A stretch of DNA of 64,000 nucleotides from Leucocoprinus leucothites (GCA_013368445.1 JAACJO010000018.1:124001-188000), one strand, 5' to 3'. Counted from the first letter of the stretch, positions 10,920 to 24,877 are shown. Translations and numbers: made by a program. Notes: a model not told the origin generated them from the sequence alone.

Positions 10920-13900
10920 CTACTCACCGTATGACTCATAAGGCGCAGACATGTACATCCCTGGCAGACTTGCGAGATTGGAGTGTGGCTGGTGTGAAAG
11001 GGTGTGTTGTTGATGTGGGTGTTGTTGGTGCTGTGAGTGAGGATGTGGATGTGGATGATGATGCTGATGTGGATGTTGATGATGAACGCTGGGGTGTGGG
11101 TTTTCTTGCAGCGTCAAATCAATTTCGCTCGCGCCACCGACGCCCATACCCAACCCATTATATACTCCGCCAGCATCGGCCGTTGTCCCAAGTTGGGAAA
11201 AAGTGGAGTAATCACTCCAATACTGAGGCTGAGGTTGAACCTGAGGTGGCACCTTGGACGCATGAGAGTATTGGTGAGGATACTGAGGCTGAGGATGTGC
11301 ATGCACGGGTCGATGTGTTTGTGTTTGGGATGGACGGTGAGAGGACGCAGTGAGCGAAGACTGAAGACCTTGTTCGTCAACTAAACCAGTTGAATAGAGC
11401 TGAGGCAAGACGCTCGTAGAAAGCGGTCCGCTGAACTCGGGATCCTCTTCGGGGTGAAGCTGATCACCAAGTTGACCGCTAGCAACCCGAAGGTGACTTT
11501 CTCCACTGGTAAGAACCGGTGACAAGTTTGAAGCAGCGCCAACATTTCTACCTTCAGCCCACTGGTAATCGGCCGTCGCCAAAAGGCTTGGTGGTTGAAT
11601 GGCATATGTCCTTGTGGCAGCGGGATAGGATGGCGGGTGGATAGGGCTAGTTAGGGTGGTAGCCTGAGCCAGCTCCCGTTGTGATGTTTGCCGATGGATA
11701 GCATGGTGAACCTGAGGAGTAGCGCCCGATCGAATCGGTGCGACATATTCACCGGTGCTACCAAAAATGCCATTGATTGGAGGTTGCAAGCTAATGCTCT
11801 CATTCTGAGCCTCGTCCTCAAGTGTTGACTTTCTCTTGTTACCATTCCCTGCTGAGGGGGCGTCTCTTCTTAGTGCGTTGGTGCCAGTAGCGGCAGGGGC
11901 ACTAGTGCCAGGAGAAGTCGTCAGGTTCGTCTTCGCCCCCTTAAGCAGCACCAAAGCTCTCTCAGCACTGGGCCAAACGTAACGCATTGCAGTCAGGACT
12001 GCCAGGCACCGACGAAGATTGATATGTGCCTGAGGATCATCCGGATAGGCCGACACTGAGCATGGAAAATTAGTAAGAAAATAATGGAACTGGCAAGGTA
12101 ATACATACTACTGATGACGTGCATGATGCTCGCGGTGAACACATAATAGCACAAAAACACCGAGGACCTATTCAGTGGATAGTGATCGTGATAGGCCGTT
12201 ACTGTTTCAAACTTCGTAAGCAATGGAAAAGAGTTCACTCCAAGCGCCACCTACCGATCGAGGTGATGTGGTTCGCAGCGCTGGCACAAAGCTCGTAACT
12301 CTTCCTCGAGTTGATCAGGCCAACGTCATCAGAATCGGATGAATCATCCGAACCAGCCCGTGCCTTCTTGTTCAGAGCTCGCCGAATACTGTCCAGCCCA
12401 CTCAATACTTTTCTGCATGGAAAAAAAAGGAAGATACTTACAAGGGTCGGTGTAAGAGAAGCACGGCACACCAGTATTGCATATGTAGTGTCAGTATGTG
12501 CGCTGGAGGTATGCTTGACGATGCATCTCGATCAGGAGTGGCCGCAATGTCATAACGAAGGTGTTCGGGCAGATCAAGGTACCATTTGTTTAGTACACCT
12601 TCTAGGATAGCTGCCTGTTTGACAGTCTCGGCTTGACGACCAGCAGGCCGAGCTATCGGCGAACCAAGGGTGCCGGTGGTACTAGCAAAAGGTCGAACTG
12701 CATAGATCGCTTGTATAATTGAGCTGAGGATGCCAGCTGAGAGTATCAAACTATATCAGGACGGCCTTATGAACATATCGTGGAAAAAGACGTACAAAGC
12801 TCAGCACATTTGTTGAAGCACGATACCACGCGACCAGGAACAGGTGTCGTCCACTGACCATCGACCCCAAGGGACTTCCAATCTTCCATTTCTTCGGACT
12901 AGGGTCCCCAAAGTTAGCATATGAGTCGATCGGGAATCGAGGGAACAACTTGCCTCCGTAAGTTCGGGGAATTCTGTATCGAAATCCTTCTCAGAGATCA
13001 TGAGTGGCCTCCCGATGTAGGCCGACACGTATTTGTCCATAACAACACATCCAAACCAGATTCGGCGCCGCTCACCGAGTTCCCAGTCTCCAAATATACG
13101 ACCTTCCTCTTCTCCCGCAGCAGCTGCGCTGGGATTTCCAAGTCCAGGCCGCCTCCACCCATCAGCCTTTCTGTGCATACCAAGATCTTGAGCCATACGA
13201 ATAGCCATTCCAATATATGTCCATGCGAGGGCCATAGCGCCAATTCCAATCTCCCGATAACCCATGAGTAGTAATGCTTGACATGTACATGAACGCGATG
13301 AAGTGTAGGAGGTGTCCAGTAGACTTTTAGCAGCGCTGAAATACTCCTCGCCAGCAGCCCACATAGTGGCACCATCAGTGGGTAGTGGAGTGGTTGAGGT
13401 GGAAGATCGAGAAGACTCTGACGCAGATGGCGAGGGAAACGCAAGGGCACTTGGATTAGGCGCTGGAACGTCGTAGCGAGCAGCAACAGCGAACATAGCA
13501 AGCAAGAGTAGAGGTGCAATACGACGATTACGTTTCAAGTAAAGGTTGGTGTTGCCGCTGAAATAATGTCAATGCGCGAACTTGAAATTAGAAATTCGCC
13601 AAAAAGAAAAAAGACTTGCCCATTATTCCAAACCTCCCAAAAAGCTTTCTTATGAACGACGGGGAATGAGGGATGGACATATGTGAAGTACAGCTCCAAT
13701 AACCGTTCCTGCTCGCCTCTGGGTGGAAGGTATTTCGCAGCGAGCTGATCACTATCAGCTCGTTGCATAATGGGAGAATGCTCCACGCTTTTTTCTTTAG
13801 CTGTTCTCAAAAATGGAGCTTGCTCTGCAGCGGTGGGAACGTCAGAGTCTGTGTGAGCCATACCCTCGGCAACGGAAGGCAGAGGCGGCCAGACGCGTGC

Positions 13901-15323
13901 ACCAGGGAACCTCCTAAAGTCAAAAATCAGTTCCATCAATAAAAGGGACCATGCAGCGGACGTACCATATACCACCCTCGTTTCTATTATCAACCCGCTC
14001 TTGAACTCCCAGGAGATAGAGGCCGCTAGCTTGACCGTGATACCTGACTTCCTCATCCTCGTTAATACTGAGTTCTCCTACGGCTTGCGCAAGCAGCTTC
14101 TCATCTTCTCCATCCCGAGCACTCTCTTCTTCCCGAGCTACCGAGCCAGCCGAGTGTGGGACAGAAGCAGAAGTGCTAGCTGGACTGGGAAGGCTAGGAT
14201 TGATGTCGTCATAGCCATAATCTTCATCACCGAGCCGTCTGCGTTGGCGCTCACGCCCATCCTCAGAACGCGCATTATCGTCGCTAGAATACGTTGCTAC
14301 GCGTAGTGATGGTTTGCCGTTTGTAGACGGTGTTGCTCGAACGTATGCCGGCTCGCCAGTTCTCCCGGCACCGAGCATGTCAATCACATTGTCCTGCCAT
14401 TCATTAGACGGGCTGATGGAGCGTGAGTACGATCGACGAGACGATTGGCATAGAGACGGTATACATACTGCGTAGAAGTAAGGTCCAGCTTTTCGCTCTC
14501 CTTCTCTTTTGGGACACCTGGAGCGGACGAGTCGGCTTTTTTACTACTGCCAGATGTAGACGCAGAGGCTTCAGAGGCCCGCTTACGGCCCTTGACACCG
14601 TAGGGCGAGTTGTCAACCCGAGTGATGATCTCTTTTGCGAGTGGGTCCTAAAAATACACATACAGTCAGCAGGAACCGACAAGACGAGTGTGTATACGTG
14701 CCTGGGCGATGTCTCGGAGCAGCGACTGCGCCCGCGAGTCTCTGCTGGAGAGCATGATGCCAACAAGGGCCTCTGTTTGGTGAAGACGTGCTTCGATGGC
14801 GTCTATGTAGCCCTTGGGCGGGCCGCGCTTCCTGGAGGGCCCGAGAAAGGTGCAGGCTGGATGTATGCGTCGTAAGCATGCATATAAACGCATATAAGGA
14901 CGTAAAACGTACGCGTGCCGAGGATAATGCAGCTCTTGCATGGTTCGTTGAGCCCTGAGCGCTCGCACTTGCATTTTGATTTTCTACATTGATCACAAGC
15001 TGAAGCGAATAAGACATCAGAGTAGCGCCCAAAAGAAGGCGATTACCTTTGCTGCTTCTGCGACGAACAGTACGCTCTGCGGCAGAGGCGGAGAGCTGAC
15101 CAGAGGAGTAGGGCACAACGTCGTCGTAGTCATCCGAGTAGGACATGTAGGGATGGTGGTGGTTATTGGGAGAGGCGGAATGGGGGTACGAGCCGAAGCG
15201 GTAGAGAGGCGTGGGTGGGTCCTCGGGAGAGTGAGACGGATGATCGTGGGACGGGGGAAACTTGAAGTGGAAGGTGAGATCGGGCGAGGTCGAAGCCTCA
15301 GCCTTGATGTGTGGGTAGAACAT
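10920..15323 (-). CDS. Zn2Cys6 fungal-specific transcription factor
   Basis: Nuclear DNA-binding regulator. Exon 1 (15047-15323) encodes a His/Pro-rich leader ending in RRRSSK. After an intron the zinc cluster follows: ACDQCRKSKCKCER, then PCKSC and, across the next intron, TPC, giving the six cysteines of a Gal4-type binuclear cluster. Directly behind is SRKRGPPKGYIDAIEARLHQ, a linker/coiled coil common in basidiomycete XlnR- and Ctf1-like factors. The middle (about 12.4-13.7 kb) carries the Fungal_trans regulatory domain: YFTYVHPSFPVVHKKAFWEVW, TYIGMAIRMAQDLGMHR, RRIWFGCVVMDKYVSAYIGRP. The C-terminal exon (10920-12056) is low-complexity, ending in a His/Gln/Pro-rich tract and MYMSAPYESYGE. 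Target genes are unknown. An in-frame ATG at 15419 is possible; 15323 avoids an Arg-rich extension that lacks family support. The large gene-poor flanks are notable. Confidence 0.93.
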
Positions 15324-18300
15324 ACTGTGAGCAAACTCTCCGTCCTTCCCAGTTATATCGTCTCTCTGGCTCGCCTTGCCCGCGAACCACCCCGATCTCC
15401 TTCGATCGCAGATCCACAACTCAATTTTTCACCCTGGCGCATCATACTTGACACACCGGTCCGCCTGCCCTTGTGTTGGCGTATTTAATCCATCATCTGA
15501 ACCTGCCCTCTTCGATCTCACACCCATCTCCGCGCCCAGTAGTCTAGTGCCGTACCTTGTCTCGACGCGGATCTGAGCTGCGGTGTGGTTCAGCATCTCA
15601 GCACAGACGCCGAGAGCTTCCATCCAACAACAAACAGGACCCTGATCCATCATCCTGCATCAGGAAATTTACTAATCAGGTATCACGTCATCTCATCAGC
15701 CCACCAATCGACCGACCACCTGCTCCTGACTCTTCATCATCACGCCAATCGCAGCACTTTTCTCTTTCTACTTCCCACCCTAGTCCCATTCCATTACATC
15801 AGCCCGTCCATTGTCAGTCCCTTTTTCCGAAGCAAAACTTCTCCACAGCCCCTCCAATTTTATTTTATTTTTCATTTATGACATGATACATCCGCCCATC
15901 AAAACAAGCCAAACAACCAAAGGTGTCCTGTCAAGTTTCTCTCCGCTCTGTCGAGGTGCATACACGCATATATACGTGTATGCAGCTGCAAGAAAGCACA
16001 AATAGCAAACAGGACCGTGGTACACAGCCCACAGATATTTTCTAGCATTGTTCGTGCTGCATACAAAGACATGACATCACCAATTGGAATTTCTTCCAGT
16101 TTGCGTTCCGCTCCGTTTCTTTACCTCCAGACGCTCCTGTTTTCCGGGGGCCGCCAGAGCACAAGTTTGCCAGGTCTCCTACCCAAACAATCCAAAAAGT
16201 CAAGCATCCTCGCATAACGATCGGTTACCACCAAATGACATCATGCCGTCCACACCCCGAAGTCTCAAGTCAGTGCCCAGCACTTACACAAGCGTACTCA
16301 TGGTCTATTAGAGCAAAGCGAAGCTGCAGACGGCACCGAAGCCACTGCAAAACACTTCAAAAGAGGAAAAAAGGGCAACCCACATCCAAGGCGGATAATC
16401 ACTCTATCCGGTTGCCGACGCCTCACCTGGTTACCTGTGTCTCACCGCAAATACCGTCAGCACCACCAGCAATATGAAAACCTGATCGTGTCCATAAATA
16501 TCCTCCCGCAAAGTCAGTGCACCATCCAAAGCCTCGGATAGTATGACAAGGGTCAATTTGAGTGAGTATATAGCTTCACAGCCGCGACATCGCTCTGGGA
16601 AAGATTAAGACTTTCCATATTCCAATACGAGATCGTTTCAGCGGCGCACGTTGGTGTTTCAAGAGATCCCGAAGCAGCATACTGCAGCTTCCACACTGTC
16701 TATATTTTCAAACGCGGCGAAGCCTTTCCTTCGGTAACCGAACCTAATCCTCTTCGACACCAATATCCCCACCAAGCATGATCCTCACACAATCCCCCAC
16801 CAGAATTCATATTTCGCGGTAGATACTCTCCACGTGTCTCCGGCCCTCAGATAAGATCACCGTCCAAGTCCGTGACCGGTTCTTGGACCAACGAGTACTC
16901 ATCGATCACTGACATTCCTGAGAGACCTATGGAGACTCGCATGCGCTACTCATTCATTCGAAAATTCTTCTTTACACTTCATAGCAACAGGAACGACGAA
17001 TCTTTCTGAGCTGACTAACAAACCAAAGAGTTCCTCCCTACGTACGCCATCGAACTTCCCTCATGGTCCAGACGTAAACAAGGAACCCACTTTCCAATAT
17101 AGCAAGATTCTCTCATATATTCACAAACTCAATACCTAACTAAAATCAGATCGGCGGCGACAAGGGAGAACCTATCAAGGACAGTTTCAGTTATTACTCG
17201 ACACTTCACTTTCCCATACACCTTCCCGAACTCATCAGCTCACCAGGCAAGGTATCTTCAAAAGTAGAGCATTTCAATTGTTCCCCTCCTCCCTACTCAA
17301 CTTCGGCTACACCTCGGGCTTTCAACAAGGGACGTGGACGTACAAGAATAATGGCATTCACCGTGTCGTCATTCTATCATCGACATTCTGTGCGAGGAAG
17401 TTGCTTCTTGGAGATATCTGCTTCCAAGTTGTTTAAGGGACCCTCAACCGTACCAAGGGTTACAGTTCCCCGTAATCCCCTTTCAATTCAGTTAATTCAG
17501 TCAAATTACAACAATACTTTATATATCTAAGGTCGACCTCCCACCGTTCATACCTCGAATCATGTATATACCGGATATAAACCGTGTGCTGCGGAGTTAT
17601 CCATTAGATATCACTGGTAAGGTGCTTTCTACACCGGGCACACATACTCACGTACTCTTTCGGGTTCCATTTACGCTCGGCTTCGTTATGGTGATCAGTG
17701 CCAGTTCATTCACCAGGTCATCCAAGGGGCTCAACTCTACCCCTTGCATCAACATCTGAGAATGATGTTTGGGGGTCAAATCTACCGCATCTTTCGGCGG
17801 CTAGAACATGTGTTTGAGAGGAGTCAGTAGATTCATAAAACTCAATCCTTTTTAAAAGGTCCACCGGGATTGCATTGTCAGCGTTGCCGGAAATGAACGG
17901 AAGTGGCTCTCTCACAAGTCAAAGTAAACATACTTTTGTACTAGCGCAGGGAAAGCATTGCAGCCTCATCGTCCGGAGATCCAGTCGATAAAATCAGCTC
18001 TTGATGTATGATACACACTCTCTGTATGGTAAAGTACATAACTTCCGCAAATCTGGCGGTTCCAGCCGCTGGTTCCCAAAACTCCAGAACCCTTTAAATC
18101 TGAAAAAACACTTCGGGTATGAGGTTCTAAACTTAATTAGATGGGCTCTAGCCTTGCAACAACACGGCAAACAAGCCGCCCACGCTTTTGTCAAGTGGTC
18201 TAGGCCTAGAGACCCCAGCATACTCGCCAAGTCCCACTGGCCTCTGAGGCATGATCAAGCTGGTTTGGCTCAAAGCCATTTCTCTCTCTCAGTCAGAAGG

Positions 18301-19959
18301 AGCTCCAAGAGAATCAATCAAAGAAAGAAAATACCTTGCACTAATCCGTTCAAGGACAAATTAGCAACCCGACGATACAGTGTTATATTTAGCTTAGTTT
18401 TTTGGTCAATCCGCAAACCTGGCCGGAGCTCCTCGGAAGCATGAAGGAGAAACTCCAAACATGGTGCAATGCTAACGATAAACCAGCGCCAAGATAAACG
18501 ACGTAACTCGAAGTCGAGAGACGGTCGAGAACAATCATCATCCCTGGTACTACTAGTGGCATAGCCCGCCCCTTCGAATAAATTCCTAGTCACCGTTCCA
18601 AGCCGAAAAAAAATTCACTCGATATTTCTGACTCTCCATCAACAGTGTCCTCACATCCAGCCCGAGCAAACCGCTAAATCTACACCCTCCCGAACCCACC
18701 GTCCGTTTCATTCTTCCCCGTCGGCGCGCCAAGAGGACTGCATTCACTAAAAGTTCCGAATTGAGACACCTTCTGTGACCGCAGCCAAAAAAATCTCATA
18801 AGTCGGCTCGGAACACATCCACCTCCGCTGATACAAAAAAGCTCACTCTGCCTCTCATCTATCTCCCTCGAGTCGGTATACAATGTACCCCAGAAAGAGA
18901 TCAAGTCGATCACATTGTAAGTTGATTGGATAGTGGCGCAATTTCCGGTAATTAAACCTAAAAACGGCAACTCTTGTCCAGTTCCATGTTAAATCGACCA
19001 TAGAAATCTGAAACCTGTAGCTAAATGAACATTCAGCACTTTTTGGTAAACACAATTGTAGTGCTGAACAGAACAGTCAGTTCCAGAGTCCGACAGGATC
19101 ATGATCTCTGGGCAGGCTGAAGCAGTGGAAGCAGGGAAGTTCTATTATCACTGTTATCATCAAAGAACCACCACCGCCGTCTAGCTTCTTAGTTTTGGTC
19201 AGAAAACCGGGCCTTTCTATACAACGATAAGACCTCAAGCTCCGTTACGACTCGAAAGTTGGGTATTCAACATGTTGTGCAAGCCTGAGACTGAGGTTTC
19301 TTCTTCGCAGTGGGCACGCCAAGTCAACTAGCAAGGAACAACCGAGCCAGTCCCAGGAACCAATATGATATTGAAGCATCAAAACTAAGCAAACTGGGAA
19401 TGTACTTTCTCTTAGCCCTCCCGTATCTTGTGCCAATCGACATCTAACATCTAACTCATCAATCTCAGGACCTACCGGTGAGAAGACCGCATGTCTTACA
19501 CACTCAAAGTCTACAGACACCGGCACAACGCCAAGGAGGTTTGTCTTCATCCTTACTTCCATCTCAACATCAGCGGCCCACACAGATTGAGAAGAATACA
19601 AATATCTTTTCATAGCACTAGTAAGGACACTTAACGGATCCTATCTTAGTCTATGTTTGACGAGTGGCAGGCGCACGTTAAGATAAGAAGCGAAAAACAC
19701 AGCGAAATACAGGTATGTAACATCACAAGAATAAAGGCGAGAGAGCGAGAGGTAGGACTAGGATGGGGGAGGGGGGAATAAGCAAGTACCTATAGAAAAT
19801 ATGGACGAAAGAAAAGAACGTTCCAGAACCCCCAGAAATCAACATTAGCGAAGGGAAAAGGGAAAACAGTAATTACGTCTCCAGGTTCGAGGAAAGTAGA
19901 GCGTGAGGAAATACGGAGAATAGACAGAACAAACCAAAAATACATATTACAGCCCGTCA
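15324..19959. other. Long gene-poor interval (about 4.6 kb) upstream of the transcription factor
   Basis: No supportable gene on either strand; open frames are short and lack motifs. It should hold the transcription factor promoter and any long 5' untranslated region on one side, and the 3' region of the Sds3-like gene on the other. Parts of 15.4-17.5 kb are visibly pyrimidine-rich on the plus strand. Confidence 0.5.
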
Positions 19960-22900
19960 TCACGGTCCATCCACCATCTGCGGCACACTCATCTTTGAAG
20001 GCGGGGGTAACACTACACCCGAACTCGCCGTTGGGGGCACACCAGGTCCCGCTATCGTGGTCGAACTCGAACTCGAACTGGAATTCGACATCTTCACATC
20101 ATCCTTCACATCCCTCTCCACATCCGAAACACCATTCATACTCCGCGAAGCACCCCTGCCATCAGATCCAGTAGCAGTACCAACAGGCGTAACAGCCCTC
20201 CCAGGTCCAGCAAGTCCCATTCTAGGACTCACAACAGGCGCCGGTAATGACTGACTTGTGGGCGTAGCTTTCCCGATAGGTGGTGGCGACGACGGTCGGA
20301 TTTTATACCCAACAGAAGGTGATCTCAGCCGATCCCGTTCACTCGCACTTGACGATGACGAACCACCAGTAGCCGATGCTGGAGGTGGTGGAGGCGGGGG
20401 TCCAAATTTCACCGGTTGCGCTGATGATGTTGACGCTGAGACTGGCGACCTCACCCTCTGCGACCGCGGGCTCGAGCTCACCATCCCCCCACTTCCACCT
20501 ACACTACTCCCTCTCGACCCCATCTCCCTCTCCCTCTCCCGCCCTCGTCCCCGCTCAGCAACAAGCGTCGGACTCTGCTCCAACATCGCCCTCCTCATTG
20601 GAGGCGACATCCCTAACCCCTCCCTACTTCCAGCAGGGGTCGAAGGCCCAGCAGTAGGCGGTGCACTTCTCCCTGCACCAGGCCCAACACTCGAATATCT
20701 ATGACTCGGTGACCTAACATGCTGTCTCTCTCTCTCCCTATCTCGGTCTCGATCTCTGTCATGTCCATCATATCCAGATGGTACTACATATTCAAGATGA
20801 CCCCACAATAAGAAGCAAGGAAACGAAACAAAAACAAAAAGCAGAGAAAAATAAATCAGCAAGCATCTACACAATTGCGAAAATCTCACACACCTCGGGG
20901 TGATACAGTCCCATTTAACGAACTAGCCTGCATGGCCTGCGTCGAAGCCATCGCAAACGGCGTAGGTATCGGTCTATCACTCTCCGGCCCAGAAGAAGCT
21001 GCGCCTCCATGCGAATGAGACTGCGGTTGCGGTTGTGCCAATGAACTAGAAGGCGCTCCAGGAATAGGCGAAGATCTCCGCGAAGATAATCTCGTTCGAG
21101 GCTCTCCAGTTCTCTCTCTCTCCCGTTCACGCTCCCGTTCCCTATCTCGATACATGTCCTGTTCCCGACTCATCATCGGATGCTCTCCATGTGCTGATGA
21201 CTGCGGTGGACCATGCTTCGACGATGAAGAAGATAGATTAATCACCTCCGTCGGATACTGTCCATGTCCATGTCCATGTCCGGACGACCCAGGCCTCCCA
21301 TCTCTTTCCCTCTCACGTTCAACGTACTCCCTCTCCCTCTCACCTGCCCTCGGCGGCATCCTTGGACTATGCATAGCTGATCCAGGACCCGCATGACCAT
21401 GCGGAGGACCAACAGACTGTCCATGATGATGGTGCACAACATGATGATGATGATGCGGTGGTGGTGGTGGTGGCGCACGAGGATGATGATGCCCTCCACC
21501 CGACATATGATGATGTTGACCCGGGGGCATACTGTGCGAATGAGGGTGCATTGAAGGAGGTGGTGGTCCTCCTGGTGGTCCAGGATGCCCAGGCGCAGAA
21601 GATAGGGGCGGAGGAGGACCTTGACCTTGCTGTCGATGAGCCATCATCTGCATATGCCGCTCCCTGTCCCTGTCCCTCTCAACATCCACCACTAGTCCCT
21701 CTCTTTCTCTCTCCCTTTCTCTCTCCCGCTCTCTCTCCCTATCAACCCGATCCATCATCATCTCCCTCTTTTCCCGGTGCTCCCTCTCCCTGTGCTCCCT
21801 CTCCCGATGCTCCCTCTCCTTCATAATCATGATCCTCTCTCTCTCCTCCTCCTCCATCCCCATCACATACTCCCTCCTCCTCTCATCACCTATCCACTCC
21901 CCCTTCGTCCCAGGTGGTGGGGGTGGCCTTCCTTGTCCAGGAGGATACCCACCAGGTCCAATCGGGGGTGGAGGCGGCCCAGCACTAGGCGCCATCCCAG
22001 GTCCAATCCACGCACCACCACCATGTCCATGAGACCCTTGCTTCCCATTCATGCCCATCCCCACACCATTCATAGGCGAAGGCGATCGTCTTCCATGATG
22101 TCCCGGAGGTGGGCCAGACATTGGCAGAGGTACACCTTCAGGCGGATACCCACCTCCATTGAGCTGTGATCCGTAATAATGATGTGGAGGTGGCGGTCCG
22201 GGAGGCATTCCAGGAGGCATCATCTCTTCGGGATACATCCCAGGCCCTCCAGGCGGTCCTCCGTGGGGTGGTGGCGGATGTCCATGTCCGTGAGGTGGAG
22301 GTGGTATCCTCCCATTCCCTGGAGGAGGATACGCGTATCCTTGGTGGGGGGGCTGCATTTGATGAGGGGGGAACGGAGGTACATGTTGTGGTGGCATTCG
22401 ACCTCCACCGGGTGGAGGTGGAACCATAGGATTACCCATATGATCGGAATATCCATCATAACCACCAAAACCCATCGGAGGGCCCATTTGCGCTTGAAAT
22501 CCGATAACTGGATCAGCGCCACGGAAGCCATAACGACGATTAGAGAAAAATATCTCAAGATCGGCGTTAATTTCGGAGGGCGAGAGACCTGAGAGCTCGG
22601 GGTAAACGCCTTGTTTAGGTGTGGGTTGGGCGTTGTGAGGTTTTTGTTTATCTCCGAATGGGAATGTTTTGACGATTTTGCGTAATGAAGGGGCTGGTGG
22701 TACTTCGGAAGGTGGCATGGGTATGCGCCGAACTGAAATAAATGAGACTCTGAAAATAGATACTTAACGTATGAATACTTACTAGGTTGAGGTCGTTCAA
22801 TAGCTCGACGTTCGCGTTCTAACCGTCGCCGCTTCCTACTAGTCTCTGCAATCATATCTGTTTGAAGCTCGTCACGAGCAAGCTAAGCGAGAGGTTAGGG

Positions 22901-24877
22901 CTCGTTTGTAATGCATCCAGGGGGAAAAGAACACACTCTCCACCAACTCCATGTCGCGTCCTCATTGACTCGTCGCTTCTTCGCTATATTCGCGAGTTCG
23001 TACTCGCGTTTCCGTGAAGCAAGCTCAAGGCGTTTGTCACGACGCTTCAGTAGCTCCTTCTGTATGTGTATCAGTTCAGGATGTGTCCCTAAAGAAATTC
23101 ATTAGTTGGATCTGTGAGCTTGTCCAGAACACTTACCCTCATTCACAAGTTTCTCCTCCCAAGCCAAACCTTCCATCTTTTCGACATAAACACGCTCTCG
23201 CAAAAGTGCAAATTTGAGTTCGATCGTCGCAAGCACGTCAAGAGCCTCAGCTCGATGAGCAGGTTGCAAGTCACTTTCCAGTTCGACTTCGAGATCGTCG
23301 TCTGGTATTGGCTCTTCTGCTTCTGCTTCTGCCTCGATCTCATTCTCAGCTTCAGGCTCCTGCTCTTGGTCATTCTCAGCTTCCTCCACGTCTACCTCTG
23401 CAGATGGCTCGTTGTCCACATCACCCTCAGTCTCGGGGACATCGATGTCCATGTTCAAGGGTGGAGGGATATGTTTTGGTGGTCTCTCTTTCTTTTCCGA
23501 GTCGAGTGGCTTGTCGTCGTCGTCATCTTCATCTTCAGCAGCTTCGGTTACCTTTTTGTTTTTGACTGCGGTTGGGTCGGGGGACTCGGATCGGGAGGTT
23601 GCAGAGGGAGAAGGTGGGTCGATGACTTCAGAACCGGCCATGATGGATGAAGCCGCAGCTGCAGCAGTGATGGTGCCAATCAAGCCAACCGTAGGCCCGG
23701 TATGATCAACAACGCGAGACGAGGCCTTGGGTGGAGAACTAGCAGACTTGAGGGATGCACTGCTGATGACGGGGGCATAATCATCAGCCGTAGGGGTTGT
23801 TTCCGGGGGATCTACGTCCTCGGGAGGAGGATCAAGAGGGTCAGCGTCACCATCGTCCTTTTCATCGTCCTTCTCGCTGTCTTCTTCATCTTCCGATTTG
23901 ACGTCGTCCTTGCTGGTCGCCTTGTTACCTGGTTTGTTAGTCATGGGGGTAGGGTGATATCCACGTCTGGAACGGAGGGGCCACCTGCGAGCGTATTCAG
24001 GAAGTGTATTTGGTCTCTTCGTACGGGGGAGCCCAGAAAACTCTTCTTCCGATTCGCTTTCAGTCTGACCCACAGAATCAGTTCCAGCAGCGCTGCTCGA
24101 TGCTTTCGGGCGACGGATCCTTACATGTTTGTTCTCCTCCTCGGTCTCGCCTTCTTCACTTTCGGGTTCTTCTTCCTCTTCTCCGTTCTCCTGGTCTGAC
24201 GGCCCATCTGTGTTTTTGGGAGAATTAGAACCGGCGTTGAGGGCTGCGGGGTCATCAACGTCCATGGTGTCGTCGGGATCGACATTGCGGCTAGTAGCTT
24301 TCTTTCCCTTGGCCTTCCTGACAAGGGAAGTGGACGCAGTGGGCTCGTCCTCAGCCACTTCTCCCTCTTCCTCGTCTTCCTCCTCCTCGAGAGCCTTAGG
24401 CTGGGCCGACGTCTCCTCCTCTTCCTCTTCTTCCTGGACATTGCTGGCCTTCGTTTCTGCCCATCCCCACATTGGGGCTGGCACTAGGCTGCTCCTCTTT
24501 TTGCGGCCACCTCCCCTCCTTCCTCCAGGTACAGACGTCTTATTCACCGCGCGCTTAGACGCGTTGGTGGAGGTGCTGGTCGACGCACCCCCTCCGTTCG
24601 AGGTGCCACCAGCAGACTCATCGTCGCCAGCTGTGGTGCTGTCCCCGTCGGGGCCATTCGGAGCATGTTCCCGCTTCTCTCCATTCTCTTGCTCCTCTTC
24701 CGTCAGCTCTGAAAGCTCAGAGTCGCTCCCAAGGCCATGCGGTGGTGCCGCTTGCTTGTTGTTCGTATGTGTTGCCTGGACCCTGTGTGCTGCTGACCCT
24801 CTGGCTCGTGGGGGAGGCGGTGAGGGTGTTGAGGATGGTGTACTGAGGGGTTCAGAAGACATTCTGGACGCCGACAT
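19960..24877 (-). CDS. Sds3-like (Rpd3L HDAC complex) protein with giant disordered C-terminal tail
   Basis: Probable chromatin protein of about 1,540 residues. Exon 1 (23137-24877) is an acidic, Ser/Pro-rich region ending with RAEALDVLATIELKFALLRE and LAWEEKLVNEG. The splice restores GTHPELIHIQKELLKRRDKR, then RKREYELANIAKKRRVNEDA. This matches the Sds3/Dep1/BRMS1 pattern (a Glu/Leu helix, G-x-HPEL, then a Lys/Arg-rich coiled coil), the part that holds Sin3-Rpd3 deacetylase complexes together. Two more splices lead through RKRRRLERERRAIERPQPIR into a very long exon (about 20.9-22.7 kb) of Pro/Gly/His-rich sequence with Arg-Glu and Arg-Asp dipeptide runs (around 21.65-21.83 kb), then a last exon of Ser/Pro-rich sequence ending PQMVDGP. 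Ordinary Sds3 proteins are far shorter. All splices keep frame, which supports one gene. Alternative: two genes, if transcript data show a break near 22.75 kb. Confidence 0.85.

Noticed and set aside
20057..22592. Long plus-strand open frames opposite the Sds3-like gene
   Set aside because: They are antisense shadows of Arg/Glu/Pro-rich repetitive coding sequence and have no family motifs; the minus-strand reading splices in frame with a recognisable Sds3 region.
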